A stretch of 64,000 nt of DNA, taken from positions 62,001-126,000 of the forward strand of contig NZ_FNAR01000005.1 of the NCBI RefSeq assembly GCF_900101985.1. The letters are read 5' to 3'. The notes below the pieces were generated by a model, which saw only the letters and a list, made by a program, of their open reading frames with translations, did no database searches and was not told the origin of the DNA. The stretch comes from Bhargavaea beijingensis. GTDB taxonomy: Bacteria > Bacillota > Bacilli > Bacillales_A > Planococcaceae. The position numbers were made by a program, and so were the translations under genes. Shown here piece by piece: positions 6,901 to 15,020 of the stretch; positions within the stretch are counted from its first letter, which is position 1; every line of letters starts with the position of its first letter.

Positions 6901-8268
6901 ATGGCTTACGCAGTCCAACAAAACGACCGGCTGATCGGCGAAATCACCGACCTGACCCATGACGGCTCAGGGGTGGCGAAGATCGACGGCTATCCGCTTT
7001 TCATCCCCGGGGCACTCCCCGGCGAAACCGTTGAATTCAAGGTCACCAAAACGCTCAAGAAATATGGCTTCGCAAAGCTCCTCAACATCGTCGAGCCGTC
7101 CGAAGACCGCGTCGAGCCGCCGTGCCCGGTATTCCCGGAATGCGGAGGCTGCCAGATCCAGCACCTGTCCTATGAGGGCCAGCTGGAGCGCAAACGCAAG
7201 ATGGTCCGCGACGTCATGGACCGGATCGCAAAGCTTCCTGATGTCCCGGTCCATCCGGTCAAAGGCATGGAACATCCGTGGCGCTACCGGAACAAGTCCC
7301 AGATCCCGTTCGCGGAGCGGGACGGCGGCCAAGTTGTCGCCGGATTTTTCCGCCGCGGCAGCCACACGATCATGGACACCGAGACGTGCCTGATCCAGTC
7401 AACCGAAGCCGACGTCGTCATGCGCACAATCAAGCACAGCCTGCATGAACTCGGCATCAAGGCATATGACGAACAGAAGGACAAGGGCTTCCTCCGCCAC
7501 GTCGTCATCCGGAAAGGGAAGGCGACCGGCGAGACGATGGTCGTCCTCGTCACCCGGACCCGTAAATTCAAGAAAAAGGACGAAGTCGTCGACCTGATCC
7601 GCGGCGTGCTGCCGGACGTCACATCGATCGTCCAGAACGTCAACGACCGCAAAACGAACGTCATCATGGGTGATGAGACGATTCCGCTCTACGGACCGCC
7701 CGTCATCACCGACAAAATCGGCGGCGTGACATTCGAAATCTCTGCCCGCTCGTTCTACCAGATCAATCCCGACCAAACAGAAGTCCTCTATTCACAGGCA
7801 CTCGACTACGCCAACCTCAGCGGCCACGAAACCGTCATCGACGCCTACTGCGGCATCGGCACGATCTCGCTCTTCCTCGCCAAACAGGCGAAAGAAGTAT
7901 ACGGCGTCGAAATCGTCCCGCAGGCAATCGAAGACGCCAAGCGCAATGCCGAGGTGAACGGCTTCACGAACACCCATTTCGAAGCCGGAGCGGCCGAAGA
8001 CGTCATCCCGCGCTGGTACAAGGAAGGCAAGCGATTCGACGTCCTCGTCGTCGACCCGCCAAGGAAAGGCTGTGACGAGCACCTGCTTCGTACGATCCTC
8101 GACTACCGCCCGAAGCGCCTCGTCTACGTCAGCTGCAACCCTGCCACACTCGCCCGCGACCTCCGCATCCTGGAAGACGGCGGCTACAAAACGAAGGAAG
8201 TCCAGCCGGTGGATATGTTCCCGCAGTCGAGCCATGTGGAAGCTGTGACTTGGATGGAACTATACTGA
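6901..8268 (+). CDS. rlmCD: 23S rRNA (uracil-5) methyltransferase RlmCD
   Basis: 455 residues, the length of B. subtilis RlmCD (YefA), which methylates U747 and U1939 of 23S rRNA. An N-terminal TRAM domain (about 1-60) precedes the iron-sulphur cysteines C75, C81, C84 and C163. The SAM-binding motif is DAYCGIGTISLFL, and the C-terminal catalytic segment reads VDPPRKGCD followed by YVSCNPATLARDL with the nucleophile Cys. GGAGG precedes the ATG. Two diverged copies of its 3' part occur downstream (11.1 and 14.5 kb), so this locus is an insertion hotspot while this copy remains intact. Confidence 0.94.
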   Translation: MAYAVQQNDRLIGEITDLTHDGSGVAKIDGYPLFIPGALPGETVEFKVTKTLKKYGFAKLLNIVEPSEDRVEPPCPVFPECGGCQIQHLSYEGQLERKRKMVRDVMDRIAKLPDVPVHPVKGMEHPWRYRNKSQIPFAERDGGQVVAGFFRRGSHTIMDTETCLIQSTEADVVMRTIKHSLHELGIKAYDEQKDKGFLRHVVIRKGKATGETMVVLVTRTRKFKKKDEVVDLIRGVLPDVTSIVQNVNDRKTNVIMGDETIPLYGPPVITDKIGGVTFEISARSFYQINPDQTEVLYSQALDYANLSGHETVIDAYCGIGTISLFLAKQAKEVYGVEIVPQAIEDAKRNAEVNGFTNTHFEAGAAEDVIPRWYKEGKRFDVLVVDPPRKGCDEHLLRTILDYRPKRLVYVSCNPATLARDLRILEDGGYKTKEVQPVDMFPQSSHVEAVTWMELY

Positions 8269-8302
8269 ACGGTTACAGTGTGCATTAAGTCTCGTTTTTG
8301 GG

Positions 8303-8340
8303 ATTGGTCTGAAAAATGACAAGGCATTTTTCAGACCAAT
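8303..8340 (+). terminator. Perfect 16-bp hairpin after rlmCD
   Basis: ATTGGTCTGAAAAATG and its exact reverse complement surround a 6-base loop. No clear T run follows, so this is a terminator or a stable 3' end. It marks the edge of the AT-rich island; the remaining roughly 240 bases before the next gene show no other structure I can name. Confidence 0.6.
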
Positions 8341-8583
8341 AAATACATACGGTGAAAGAGCTATAGACATGAAATATTCTCTAAGCCAAGTTGATAATCA
8401 ATTTCAGTGGTGTTTGAAAAGGTGAATTCATACAAGAACATGTTGGCAGGCAATCATCTTCCGTTTTTTGGACAGTAATATCGGACAGACAAGTAGCACG
8501 TTAGTTTAAATTAGCATCTTCCTTTACCTTCAATAGAAAAAAAGGAATTAGTTACAAACAATAGCTACCGAAGGAGGAGAAGA

Positions 8584-8655
8584 ATGTTCACAGGAAGAAA
8601 ATTACTATCTTGTAGACGGGAAAACTCCAAACGTATGGTGGGGCGTTGTCTATGA
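8584..8655 (+). CDS. Short leader-type ORF overlapping the LXG toxin start
   Basis: A 23-codon ORF preceded by GAAGGAGGAGAAGA, the best ribosome binding site in the locus. Its stop overlaps the toxin ATG in an ATGA arrangement. The peptide (MFTGRKLLSCRR and on) resembles nothing I know. It may serve only to couple translation into the toxin, or be the remnant of one of the small partner genes often found before LXG toxins. Confidence 0.35.
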   Translation: MFTGRKLLSCRRENSKRMVGRCL

Positions 8656-9476
8656 AAGTGCTGGATGTTGTTTTATTTCAAGATGGGTTGCATCGACAAA
8701 TTGCTAAGCTTGATAAATTGAGAGAAGAAGCAGATTCCATCTATCAGGTAATGTCAGAACTCGTTAAAATGGAAGAACAATTGAAAGGTTCAGGGGGAAA
8801 TGCTATTCGCTCATTTTATAAGGAATGTCATTTACCATTTCTTCAATTCTTTCAAATGTTTACTGAGAAATACAAACTTGTGCTGCAACAGACAGAGGCA
8901 GCCCTTCATTCGCTCGAACCAGAATCGGCAGGCTACATAGCGGAACAATTCCTTGAAGGCGAACTTGAACATGGTATTACATTAATTGGCCAATTAGTCA
9001 CAACTTTGACGGATGATACAAATAGTATCATGGATCAGGTGAGTGATATTGTCAGCCTTCCTCACCTAGATGATAGTGAAGTGCAGGAGGGAGTCATCCA
9101 TTGCAAGAGAAAACGCGATGATACAGTCATTGCACTTCATGAATTCGATATAACCCAAACAACCGCACTCCAGTCCATTGAACAAGATTTGCAGACAATG
9201 AACGCGTGGCTTATGGACTTGGAGGGACTGTTCAAAGCAGGGGTAAAAGATGTAACCTTTGAGCAAAATCAGTGGAATGTTCTCACGTTAAGAAGCGAAA
9301 TTAGAACGGAGCTGTTTCCAAAAGCATACTCAAATCCTAATGGTTTATGGGTAGAAGAACAGAAACAGCTAATCGGTACGATGGTTACCTCAGCGACTTT
9401 CCAAACCCTTGAAGGGAAAAAAAGTGAACACCGTCAAAGAGGACGAGGAAGACGATGTCATATATCACGTATATGA
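8652..9476 (+). CDS. LXG-domain polymorphic toxin, N-terminal part (frameshifted)
   Basis: The N-terminal half of an LXG toxin of the YeeF type, exported by the type VII (Esx/Yuk) system to attack neighbouring cells. It starts MKVLDVVLFQDGLHRQ and continues as a long helical LXG domain of about 230 residues. After LEGKK the frame changes: the last 17 residues (SEHRQRGRGRR and on) are out-of-frame noise. The natural continuation (VNTVKEDEED) lies in the next frame, so one base too many in the A7 run at 9417-9423 explains the break. As given, the gene is split. AT-rich codon use unlike the core genes suggests acquisition. Confidence 0.85.
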   Translation: MKVLDVVLFQDGLHRQIAKLDKLREEADSIYQVMSELVKMEEQLKGSGGNAIRSFYKECHLPFLQFFQMFTEKYKLVLQQTEAALHSLEPESAGYIAEQFLEGELEHGITLIGQLVTTLTDDTNSIMDQVSDIVSLPHLDDSEVQEGVIHCKRKRDDTVIALHEFDITQTTALQSIEQDLQTMNAWLMDLEGLFKAGVKDVTFEQNQWNVLTLRSEIRTELFPKAYSNPNGLWVEEQKQLIGTMVTSATFQTLEGKKSEHRQRGRGRRCHISRI

Positions 9477-10446
9477 AAATGGATTAGTCATTAAGGAGTA
9501 TATTGTTAACAAAACAGTTTTCTATAAAGTTGTTTCCAAAGATAATTTTAAGCAAGAGCACATTGAAGTTGAGAAGCCTAAAGAAAATAAGCCATTAGAT
9601 TTTATACAGACCGGGTTAGATGTAGTTGGTCTTATACCGGTTGTTGGTGAAGTGGCAGATGGAATAAATGGTGTGATTTATTCGGCCAGAGGAGATGTGG
9701 TAAATGCGGGGCTTTCTTTCTCAGCAATGATTCCCGTCGTTGGGTGGGCGAGTACGGGTGGGAAATTTATCAAAAACGGAAACGATTTATTCCAAGCAAG
9801 AAACGTGATTAATACTGAGGCGATGAAATCCGTCTATTCGCCAATTTATCAGGATGTTATCAACGGTCAACTTGGCATAACACAAAATCGCCTAAATCTA
9901 TTATCTAGTACTCGTTACCAAATAGGAACGCCCAACTTGCATACACTAAATACCCCTCAAAAAACATACATGCCAGAGAGCATTAAGAGCGGCAATGTTA
10001 ATACATCTATACACAATGCGGATGCTGAGATTAAGAATTCGGGTAATACTATAACTAAAAGCGAATATAAAAATTTGAGGAAAAAGACACCAAGTAATGA
10101 AATAAGAAAAATGGTTAATCCAGATGGTCCTAAAGTTGATCCAGTTTACGGGTATGAAGTTGATAAATTTGAAGCAGATCATATTGTTTCAATGAAAGAA
10201 ATAACTAAGATGGATGGATTCAGTAGATTAAGTAGGGAACAACAAATAGAAATACTAAATCTAAAAGATAATTTTGTTGGTCTTGGAAAATCTTCAAATG
10301 CTTCTAAGGGGGCACATAGTTGGGCTGATTGGAAAGGACATTCTAAGATAGGAGAAGTTCCTGTGAATGTTAGAAAGGAAATGTTAGAAAAAGAGGATCT
10401 AGCTAGAAGAGCATTAAAATTAGCTATAGAAGAGAGGCTTAAGTAA
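9409..10446 (+). CDS. LXG toxin C-terminal part: pre-toxin TG domain plus HNH-type nuclease
   Basis: Continues the LXG protein after the frameshift; meaningful homology begins at about 9424. Domains in order: linker with KEDEEDDVIYHVYENG, a hydrophobic pre-toxin TG-like domain (FIQTGLDVVGLIPVVGEVAD, then IPVVGWASTGGKF), a variable spacer, and a C-terminal HNH/endonuclease-VII-like toxin with EADHIVSMKEI, then LNLKDNFVGLGKSSN and a late HSWADW. This predicts a DNA-cleaving effector. The stop overlaps the downstream immunity gene start by one base. If the A run is really six bases in vivo, the two parts make one protein of about 598 residues. Confidence 0.8.
   Translation: MKGKKVNTVKEDEEDDVIYHVYENGLVIKEYIVNKTVFYKVVSKDNFKQEHIEVEKPKENKPLDFIQTGLDVVGLIPVVGEVADGINGVIYSARGDVVNAGLSFSAMIPVVGWASTGGKFIKNGNDLFQARNVINTEAMKSVYSPIYQDVINGQLGITQNRLNLLSSTRYQIGTPNLHTLNTPQKTYMPESIKSGNVNTSIHNADAEIKNSGNTITKSEYKNLRKKTPSNEIRKMVNPDGPKVDPVYGYEVDKFEADHIVSMKEITKMDGFSRLSREQQIEILNLKDNFVGLGKSSNASKGAHSWADWKGHSKIGEVPVNVRKEMLEKEDLARRALKLAIEERLK
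9417..9423 (+). other. A7 homopolymer at the toxin frameshift
   Basis: GGG followed by seven A and GTG. With six A the reading is L-E-G-K-K-V-N-T-V-K and the toxin is continuous. With seven it shifts out of frame. Phase variation, polymerase slippage, a real inactivating mutation or a sequencing error are all possible. Confidence 0.7.
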
Positions 10447-11057
10447 TGAAGAAATTCGAAAAGATGATTGTGGGTAAAACCATTATAGCAACAGCCGAAG
10501 AAGTGCTAGAACCTCAAGTGGAAATTTTGTTTGCTATATTAGAACAAATAGAAGATAAAGAATTAATTAATGGTTTCTCCCTTCAAATTGGTTGGTCTGT
10601 CTATTATTTATATGAGAGAGAATCTGGTGATTTTATATTGACTACTCCTGATTACTCTAAAAATCCATTTGAAGATATAACAGAAGACCTAACTTTAGCA
10701 TTGTGGGTACAACTCGAACAAAGTGATTTTTTGAGAAAGATTGATGTAGATGGTTTATCGACAAAATTTAGTGATAAAATCATACTTTCTAAAGGTGTGC
10801 TAGAACTCGAGGAAATATTCTTACAAAGAAATGGAGAAGTTGAAAAAGGAGATTCAGGATGGTATATAGGTTCTGTAGAGGATGATCGTACTGAAGAGTT
10901 GTATGCTCTATATGCATATCAACTTCTGAAAATTAAACCAGAAATTATTCAAGTTCTCGCTTTACCCAATGACTACATGGTTGTTTTTGAAGGTAAAGAA
11001 ATAAAAGCTGTATTAGATGAAAACGATGTAGATGTTTATAAAGGTGATACTGAATAA
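10446..11057 (+). CDS. Probable immunity protein for the LXG nuclease toxin
   Basis: 203 residues, acidic and cytosolic. It starts within the toxin stop codon (TAATG), the classic arrangement for a toxin-immunity pair. The C-terminal half (GDSGWYIGSVEDD, then LKIKPEIIQVLALPNDYMVV) looks like the Imm33/DUF2185 type of immunity domain; this family call is from memory and moderate. It is expected to bind and block the cognate HNH nuclease. AT-rich like the toxin. Confidence 0.7.
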   Translation: MKKFEKMIVGKTIIATAEEVLEPQVEILFAILEQIEDKELINGFSLQIGWSVYYLYERESGDFILTTPDYSKNPFEDITEDLTLALWVQLEQSDFLRKIDVDGLSTKFSDKIILSKGVLELEEIFLQRNGEVEKGDSGWYIGSVEDDRTEELYALYAYQLLKIKPEIIQVLALPNDYMVVFEGKEIKAVLDENDVDVYKGDTE

Positions 11058-11135
11058 TTCTCTGACTAAATCTTTGCAGAGAGAATTCAGCAGGTGATTT
11101 TGCCGGTTAGACCGGATACCTACACTGATTCGAAG

Positions 11136-11297
11136 CATTGTGCCGGACGTGACGTCAATCGTCCAGAACGTTAACGATCGGAAAACGAACGTCATCATGG
11201 GAGACGAGACGATTTCGCTCTACGGACCGCCCGTCATCACGGACAAAATCGGCAGCGTGACATTCGAAATCTCTGCCCGCTCGTTCTACCAGATCTG
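11136..11297 (+). pseudogene. Fragment of rlmCD 3' region (scar 1)
   Basis: About 162 bases closely match rlmCD positions 7605-7766 of this window with scattered, mostly silent differences (it encodes [19 protein letters not shown] in frame), then stop immediately after FYQI. The substitutions show it came from a diverged rlmCD allele rather than a recent local duplication. Confidence 0.85.
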
Positions 11298-11392
11298 ATA
11301 GGTAACTAATCAATGAAACCTCTGAAGCCGTTTCTCAGTCTAAATCATCTTATCGGCTGCAAAAATAAAGGAATTAGATAGAGGATGTCCAG

Positions 11393-11743
11393 ATGCAAAA
11401 TGTAATTCCTGCATTCCGCATTGCTGACTATCAAAGAAGTAAGGCGTTTTACGTGGAAGGAATGGGATTTCAAGACGATTGGGAGCATCGATTTGAACCT
11501 GATTTCCCTGCCTTTGTTCAGATTTCTAAGGAGGGGATGGCCATTTATTTGACCGAACATGCTGGTGACTGTGAAGCTGGCGGGCTGATTCACTTTTTTG
11601 TTCCCGATGTTGATAGATGGTGCGACGAATTAAAAAATCTAGCGGAACCTCCAAACGAAGATCTGGAAGGACTTCGCATGATGACAGTTGTGGATCCTGA
11701 TGGAAATCAATTGCGCATATGTACTCGCTTATCTGCGTCATGA
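11393..11743 (+). CDS. VOC-family protein (glyoxalase/bleomycin-resistance type)
   Basis: 116 residues with the paired beta-alpha-beta-beta-beta modules of the VOC superfamily. It starts with IPAFRIADYQRSKAFYVEGM and ends with the typical VVDPDGNQLRI. Proteins of this size bind bleomycin-like drugs or act on small organic substrates; nothing in the sequence decides which. GAGGATG precedes the ATG. It lies inside the island between the toxin pair and the monooxygenase operon and converges on a shared hairpin terminator. Confidence 0.75.
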   Translation: MQNVIPAFRIADYQRSKAFYVEGMGFQDDWEHRFEPDFPAFVQISKEGMAIYLTEHAGDCEAGGLIHFFVPDVDRWCDELKNLAEPPNEDLEGLRMMTVVDPDGNQLRICTRLSAS

Positions 11744-11764
11744 ACAACGAGAACTAAAATTAGC

Positions 11765-11805
11765 ACCGGGCATCCGAGTGATCTGAAGTCACTTGGATGC
11801 CCGGT
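11765..11805. terminator. Bidirectional terminator between VOC gene and monooxygenase
   Basis: A 17-base stem starting ACCGGGCATCC and closing GGATGCCCGGT. A diverged copy lies at 15731-15777. Confidence 0.85.
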
Positions 11806-11827
11806 ATTTATGTCTCAATGAGGGGAG

Positions 11828-13141
11828 CTATTCAAGCGGCAGCCCAAAATGCTCACGAAGGGTATGACCTTCATAATTCGTTCTGAACAGGCCTCTTTTT
11901 TGCAGTTCAGGAACAACCAATTCAACAAAGTCATCCAGACTTCCGGGTAAGGTTGGGGGCATCAGATTGAATCCATCAGCCACGCCTGCTTTAAACCACA
12001 GCTCCATCTGATCTGCAATGTCCGCGGGTGTCCCGATCAGGGTGAGATGTCCGCCTCCTGCGCTCAGGTATCCCAATAGCTCCCTTACTGTAGGTTGTGT
12101 ATCGTTTACGATCTCCAGGATCGTTTCGTAACGGCCGACCGGACCGGTAAATTCCTCAACCGGGGGAAGGGGAGGCACGGGCTGATCGATCTCCCAGTCC
12201 GAACAGTCTTGCCGGATAAAGTAGCTCAACTGCTTTAAAGCCGTCTCAAGCGGCAGTTGCTCATCCAAGGCTGCTTTTTTGGCCAATGCTTCTTCGCGTG
12301 TGTGTCCGACATAGGTAACCAGCCCCGGAAACACTTTGACGTGTCTTTGATTGGCATCATGCTGGTGAACTTGTTCATCTAATTTTTCACGGAACCTTTT
12401 GGCTTGCTTGAGGTTCCAGGACACTGAATAAACGGCATCGGCGTATTTGGCCGCCAATGCGATGCCTGGTTTGGATGCCCCCGCTTGCATCAGTACCGGT
12501 TTACCCTGTGGGCTTTTTGGTGTAGTGGACGGCCCATGCACCTTAAAGTAGGTGCCCTCGTGGTTGATTGGCCGGATGCCGGAAGGATCGATCAGTTCCC
12601 CTGTTTCCCGCTGATGGACGAAATCATTGCCGTCCCATGAGAGAAACAGCTTATTCATTAAATCGGCAAACTCGTCCGCTTTTTCATACCGTTTGTCATG
12701 TGGAGGCAGACTCTCCATCCCATGATTCAGCGCTTCCAAATCGGTCATGGACGTAACCAGATTCCAGCCGACACGCCCATTCGTAATGTGGTCCAGGCTT
12801 AACAGCTGGCGGGAAGCGGTAAAAGGATTGGAGAACGTACTTGAAATCGTCGACACCAATCCCACATGTTCCGTCACTTGAGAAATGGCCGTCAGATTGA
12901 CGACCGGATCAAACCAGAAGGCCGGCATATCAGTGGAATGTTTGCCGGGAAACGACTGACTGTCGGCAAAAAACACCGCATCGAAGTAACCCCTTTCCGC
13001 CAGTTGCGCCAGGGACTGGTAATAGGAAATGTCTCCGATGCGCCCGATACTTGAATCCGGCATTAACCAAGCGGCCTGATGGTGTCCGCAGCCATAAAGC
13101 AAAACCCCGATGTTCAGCTGTTGATCTTGAGTCGATTTCAT
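11828..13141 (-). CDS. NtaA/SnaA/DszA-type flavin-dependent monooxygenase (LLM class)
   Basis: 437 residues of the bacterial luciferase-like fold, nitrilotriacetate/dibenzothiophene-sulfone monooxygenase branch. Signs are LNIGVLLYGCGHHQAAWL at the start, AERGYFDAVFFADS, TSFSNPFTASRQ-like LVSTISSTFSNPF, ITNGRVGWNLVTS, and PVLMQAGASKPGI. It uses reduced FMN and O2 to oxidise a small substrate, so a separate reductase is needed. The start is the ATG at 13141 with GAGGTG upstream, not the ATG six codons earlier. Second gene of an operon with an SDR behind a TPP riboswitch, so the likely substrate is a thiamin-related heterocycle (inference). Its 3' end is duplicated at 15.8 kb. Confidence 0.85.
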   Translation of the reverse strand: MKSTQDQQLNIGVLLYGCGHHQAAWLMPDSSIGRIGDISYYQSLAQLAERGYFDAVFFADSQSFPGKHSTDMPAFWFDPVVNLTAISQVTEHVGLVSTISSTFSNPFTASRQLLSLDHITNGRVGWNLVTSMTDLEALNHGMESLPPHDKRYEKADEFADLMNKLFLSWDGNDFVHQRETGELIDPSGIRPINHEGTYFKVHGPSTTPKSPQGKPVLMQAGASKPGIALAAKYADAVYSVSWNLKQAKRFREKLDEQVHQHDANQRHVKVFPGLVTYVGHTREEALAKKAALDEQLPLETALKQLSYFIRQDCSDWEIDQPVPPLPPVEEFTGPVGRYETILEIVNDTQPTVRELLGYLSAGGGHLTLIGTPADIADQMELWFKAGVADGFNLMPPTLPGSLDDFVELVVPELQKRGLFRTNYEGHTLREHFGLPLE

Positions 13142-13188
13142 TGCCTTACACCTCGTCATCAGAACGATCGTTCTTTATTTGAAATGCA

Positions 13189-13941
13189 TTAGTTCATGGT
13201 CAGCCCGCCGTCCACCGTGATGTTCTGGCCCATGATCCCGTCGGCATTTTCCGAACAGAGAAAAGCGACCATATTCGCTACGTCTTGGGGAGTGGTCACT
13301 TTCTTCAATGGGGTCGACTGGGCAATCAAATCGAATACCTCCGGTGTGGTCACAGCACTGGCATTCGTCGTTTTCAGTAATCCGCCTGAAACAACATTCG
13401 CCCTGATTCCGAACTGCCCCAATTCGGAAGCAAGATTACGGGTAAAACCGATCAATCCGGCTTTTGCCGTGGTGTATTCGTGATAAGGGACAACAGGGTT
13501 TTGAAAGAGATTGGTGCCGATGCTGATAATGTTGCCACTTTGCCGTTCAATAAATTGCGGCATGACGCTTTGAGCGACATTGAATGCTGCCTTTAACGTA
13601 CCGTCCAGTTGTTTTTGATAGTCATCCCATGTGAGCTCGGTGAAAGATTTCTGCTTGTCTGGGTCGAACTTAAAGTCCACCAATGCATTATTGACCACCA
13701 CATGAACCTGGCCAAAGTATGCTGTCGCTTGTTCGATCATGTGATCGACTTCCTCACGATTGGTTACATCCGCCTGAATCGCAATCGCATTTCCTTTGCC
13801 GATTTCGGAAACCAGCTTTTCCGCAGCATCCTTGCTTTGATAGTAGTTGATCACTACCCGAAAACCTTGACCAGCCAATGTCTTCACAATAGAAGCTCCC
13901 AGCCCCCGGCTGCCACCCGTCACCAATACAACCCTTGTCAT
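13189..13941 (-). CDS. SDR-family oxidoreductase under a TPP riboswitch
   Basis: 250-residue short-chain dehydrogenase resembling 3-oxoacyl-ACP reductase (FabG). It has the nucleotide motif TGGSRGLG, then NNALVDF in place of the usual NNAG, catalytic YTTAK, and a C-terminal GQNITVDGG. The start is one of two adjacent ATGs (13944 or 13941) after GGGGG. It is the first gene after a TPP riboswitch and is followed 47 bases later by the monooxygenase. A thiamin-salvage or thiamin-precursor role is inferred from regulation; I recall that comparative studies had predicted TPP-regulated SDR genes elsewhere. Confidence 0.85.
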   Translation of the reverse strand: MTRVVLVTGGSRGLGASIVKTLAGQGFRVVINYYQSKDAAEKLVSEIGKGNAIAIQADVTNREEVDHMIEQATAYFGQVHVVVNNALVDFKFDPDKQKSFTELTWDDYQKQLDGTLKAAFNVAQSVMPQFIERQSGNIISIGTNLFQNPVVPYHEYTTAKAGLIGFTRNLASELGQFGIRANVVSGGLLKTTNASAVTTPEVFDLIAQSTPLKKVTTPQDVANMVAFLCSENADGIMGQNITVDGGLTMN

Positions 13942-14001
13942 CATAACAACCCCCATGCTTTTGATAGTGAGAAACAAAAAAGTAAATAGCGATTGAAAAG
14001 T

Positions 14002-14033
14002 AAAAAACGCAACCTTCCATAGGAAGATTGCGT
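14002..14033 (-). terminator. Intrinsic terminator of the TPP riboswitch expression platform
   Basis: On the minus strand ACGCAATCTTCC, TAT loop, GGAAGGTTGCGT, then six T. It lies between the aptamer and the SDR start, so ligand-induced termination is the likely mechanism. Confidence 0.85.
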
Positions 14034-14090
14034 AAAACGATAACGACATGATGAAAAGACACATAGCCCTTTACGGATGCATTAAAGTTC

Positions 14091-14174
14091 ACACTTTCCT
14101 ACGCTAGTTTTACCTAGATCAGGTTCGAAGGGTTTGAGTACACACTCATCTCAGTTAAAAAACACCCCTAGTGT
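14091..14174 (-). ncRNA. TPP (THI-box) riboswitch aptamer
   Basis: Read on the minus strand, the region contains the conserved elements in order: P1 strand ACACT, AGGGGTG, CTGAGATGA, ACCCTT, ACCTGATCTAGGTAAAAC, AGCGTAGGAA and the closing AGTGT. These are the hallmark blocks of the thiamin pyrophosphate aptamer. A terminator follows about 60 bases downstream. It should repress the SDR-monooxygenase operon when TPP is plentiful. Confidence 0.93.
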
Positions 14175-14496
14175 ATCGATATGAAATTGTGGTTGGTTAC
14201 CATTTCCACGACAAGCGTACCATGCTCTAACTTTTATTACAAATCGTTTTCTGAATTACTTAAAAGGTCTTACTTTCACGGTGTTTACCAGTCGGCGGAA
14301 AAGCATTCAAGCAGAAGGGATGATGGGATGATGAAATTCAGAAAGACAAATAGGAAATTTGAACTTTAAAAGAATAAGTTCATCAGGTAAACTTATATGG
14401 AGAAGTTGGTGGAAGTTCCAGTTTATGAAGTGCTCATTGGAGCGTTTTCGGGTTATCTTTTAGTTCTCTACACCAGAGAACATGATTTTAAGATAA

Positions 14497-14945
14497 AAGG
14501 ATGGCAGCCCGACGTTAGATCGATCGTCCAGAACGTCAACGACCGGAAAACATACGTCATATGGGCGACGAAACGATTTCCGCTCTTCGGACCGCCCGTC
14601 ATCACCGACAAGATAGATCTCCGCCCGCTCGTTCTACCAGATCAACCCCGACCAGACGGAAGACCTGTACTCACAGGCACTCGACTATGCCAATCTCAGT
14701 GGAACGAAAACCAACAACGATGCGTACGTCTTGGTATGATCTCCTTCTTTTTCACCAATTAGGAGAAAGAAGTGTATGGTTTGGAAATCAACCATCAAGT
14801 CATCAAAGACGCCGAGCGCAATGCTGAGCTAAACGGCCTTACAAATACCCATTTCGAAGCCTGAGCGGCTGAAGACCTTCATTCCATAGCTGTGCAAGGA
14901 AGGCAAACTGATCGACGTCCTTGTCGGCGAGCCGCCGAGAATAGG
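14497..14945 (+). pseudogene. Decayed rlmCD 3' half (scar 2)
   Basis: Matches rlmCD from about 7610 to 8070 in interrupted blocks: [12 protein letters not shown], a stretch missing part of the beta domain, [21 protein letters not shown] in a shifted frame, then an AT-rich substitution followed by EKEVYGLEI-like and NAELNGLTNTHFEA. Several frameshifts and stops make it non-functional. It begins at nearly the same rlmCD point as scar 1. The 300 bases before it (14180-14496) hold no gene I can support. Confidence 0.85.
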
Positions 14946-15020
14946 CCACGTCGAACACTTCCTCAGACAATTTTCATAGTAGTATAGGGTAGTATAGTTC
15001 GATGAAGAGGTGATAAAAAA

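Noticed and set aside
14397-14762. A coding gene of about 120 codons overlapping rlmCD scar 2
   Set aside because: The frame runs through shifted rlmCD sequence and lacks a convincing start, so it is pseudogene readthrough.
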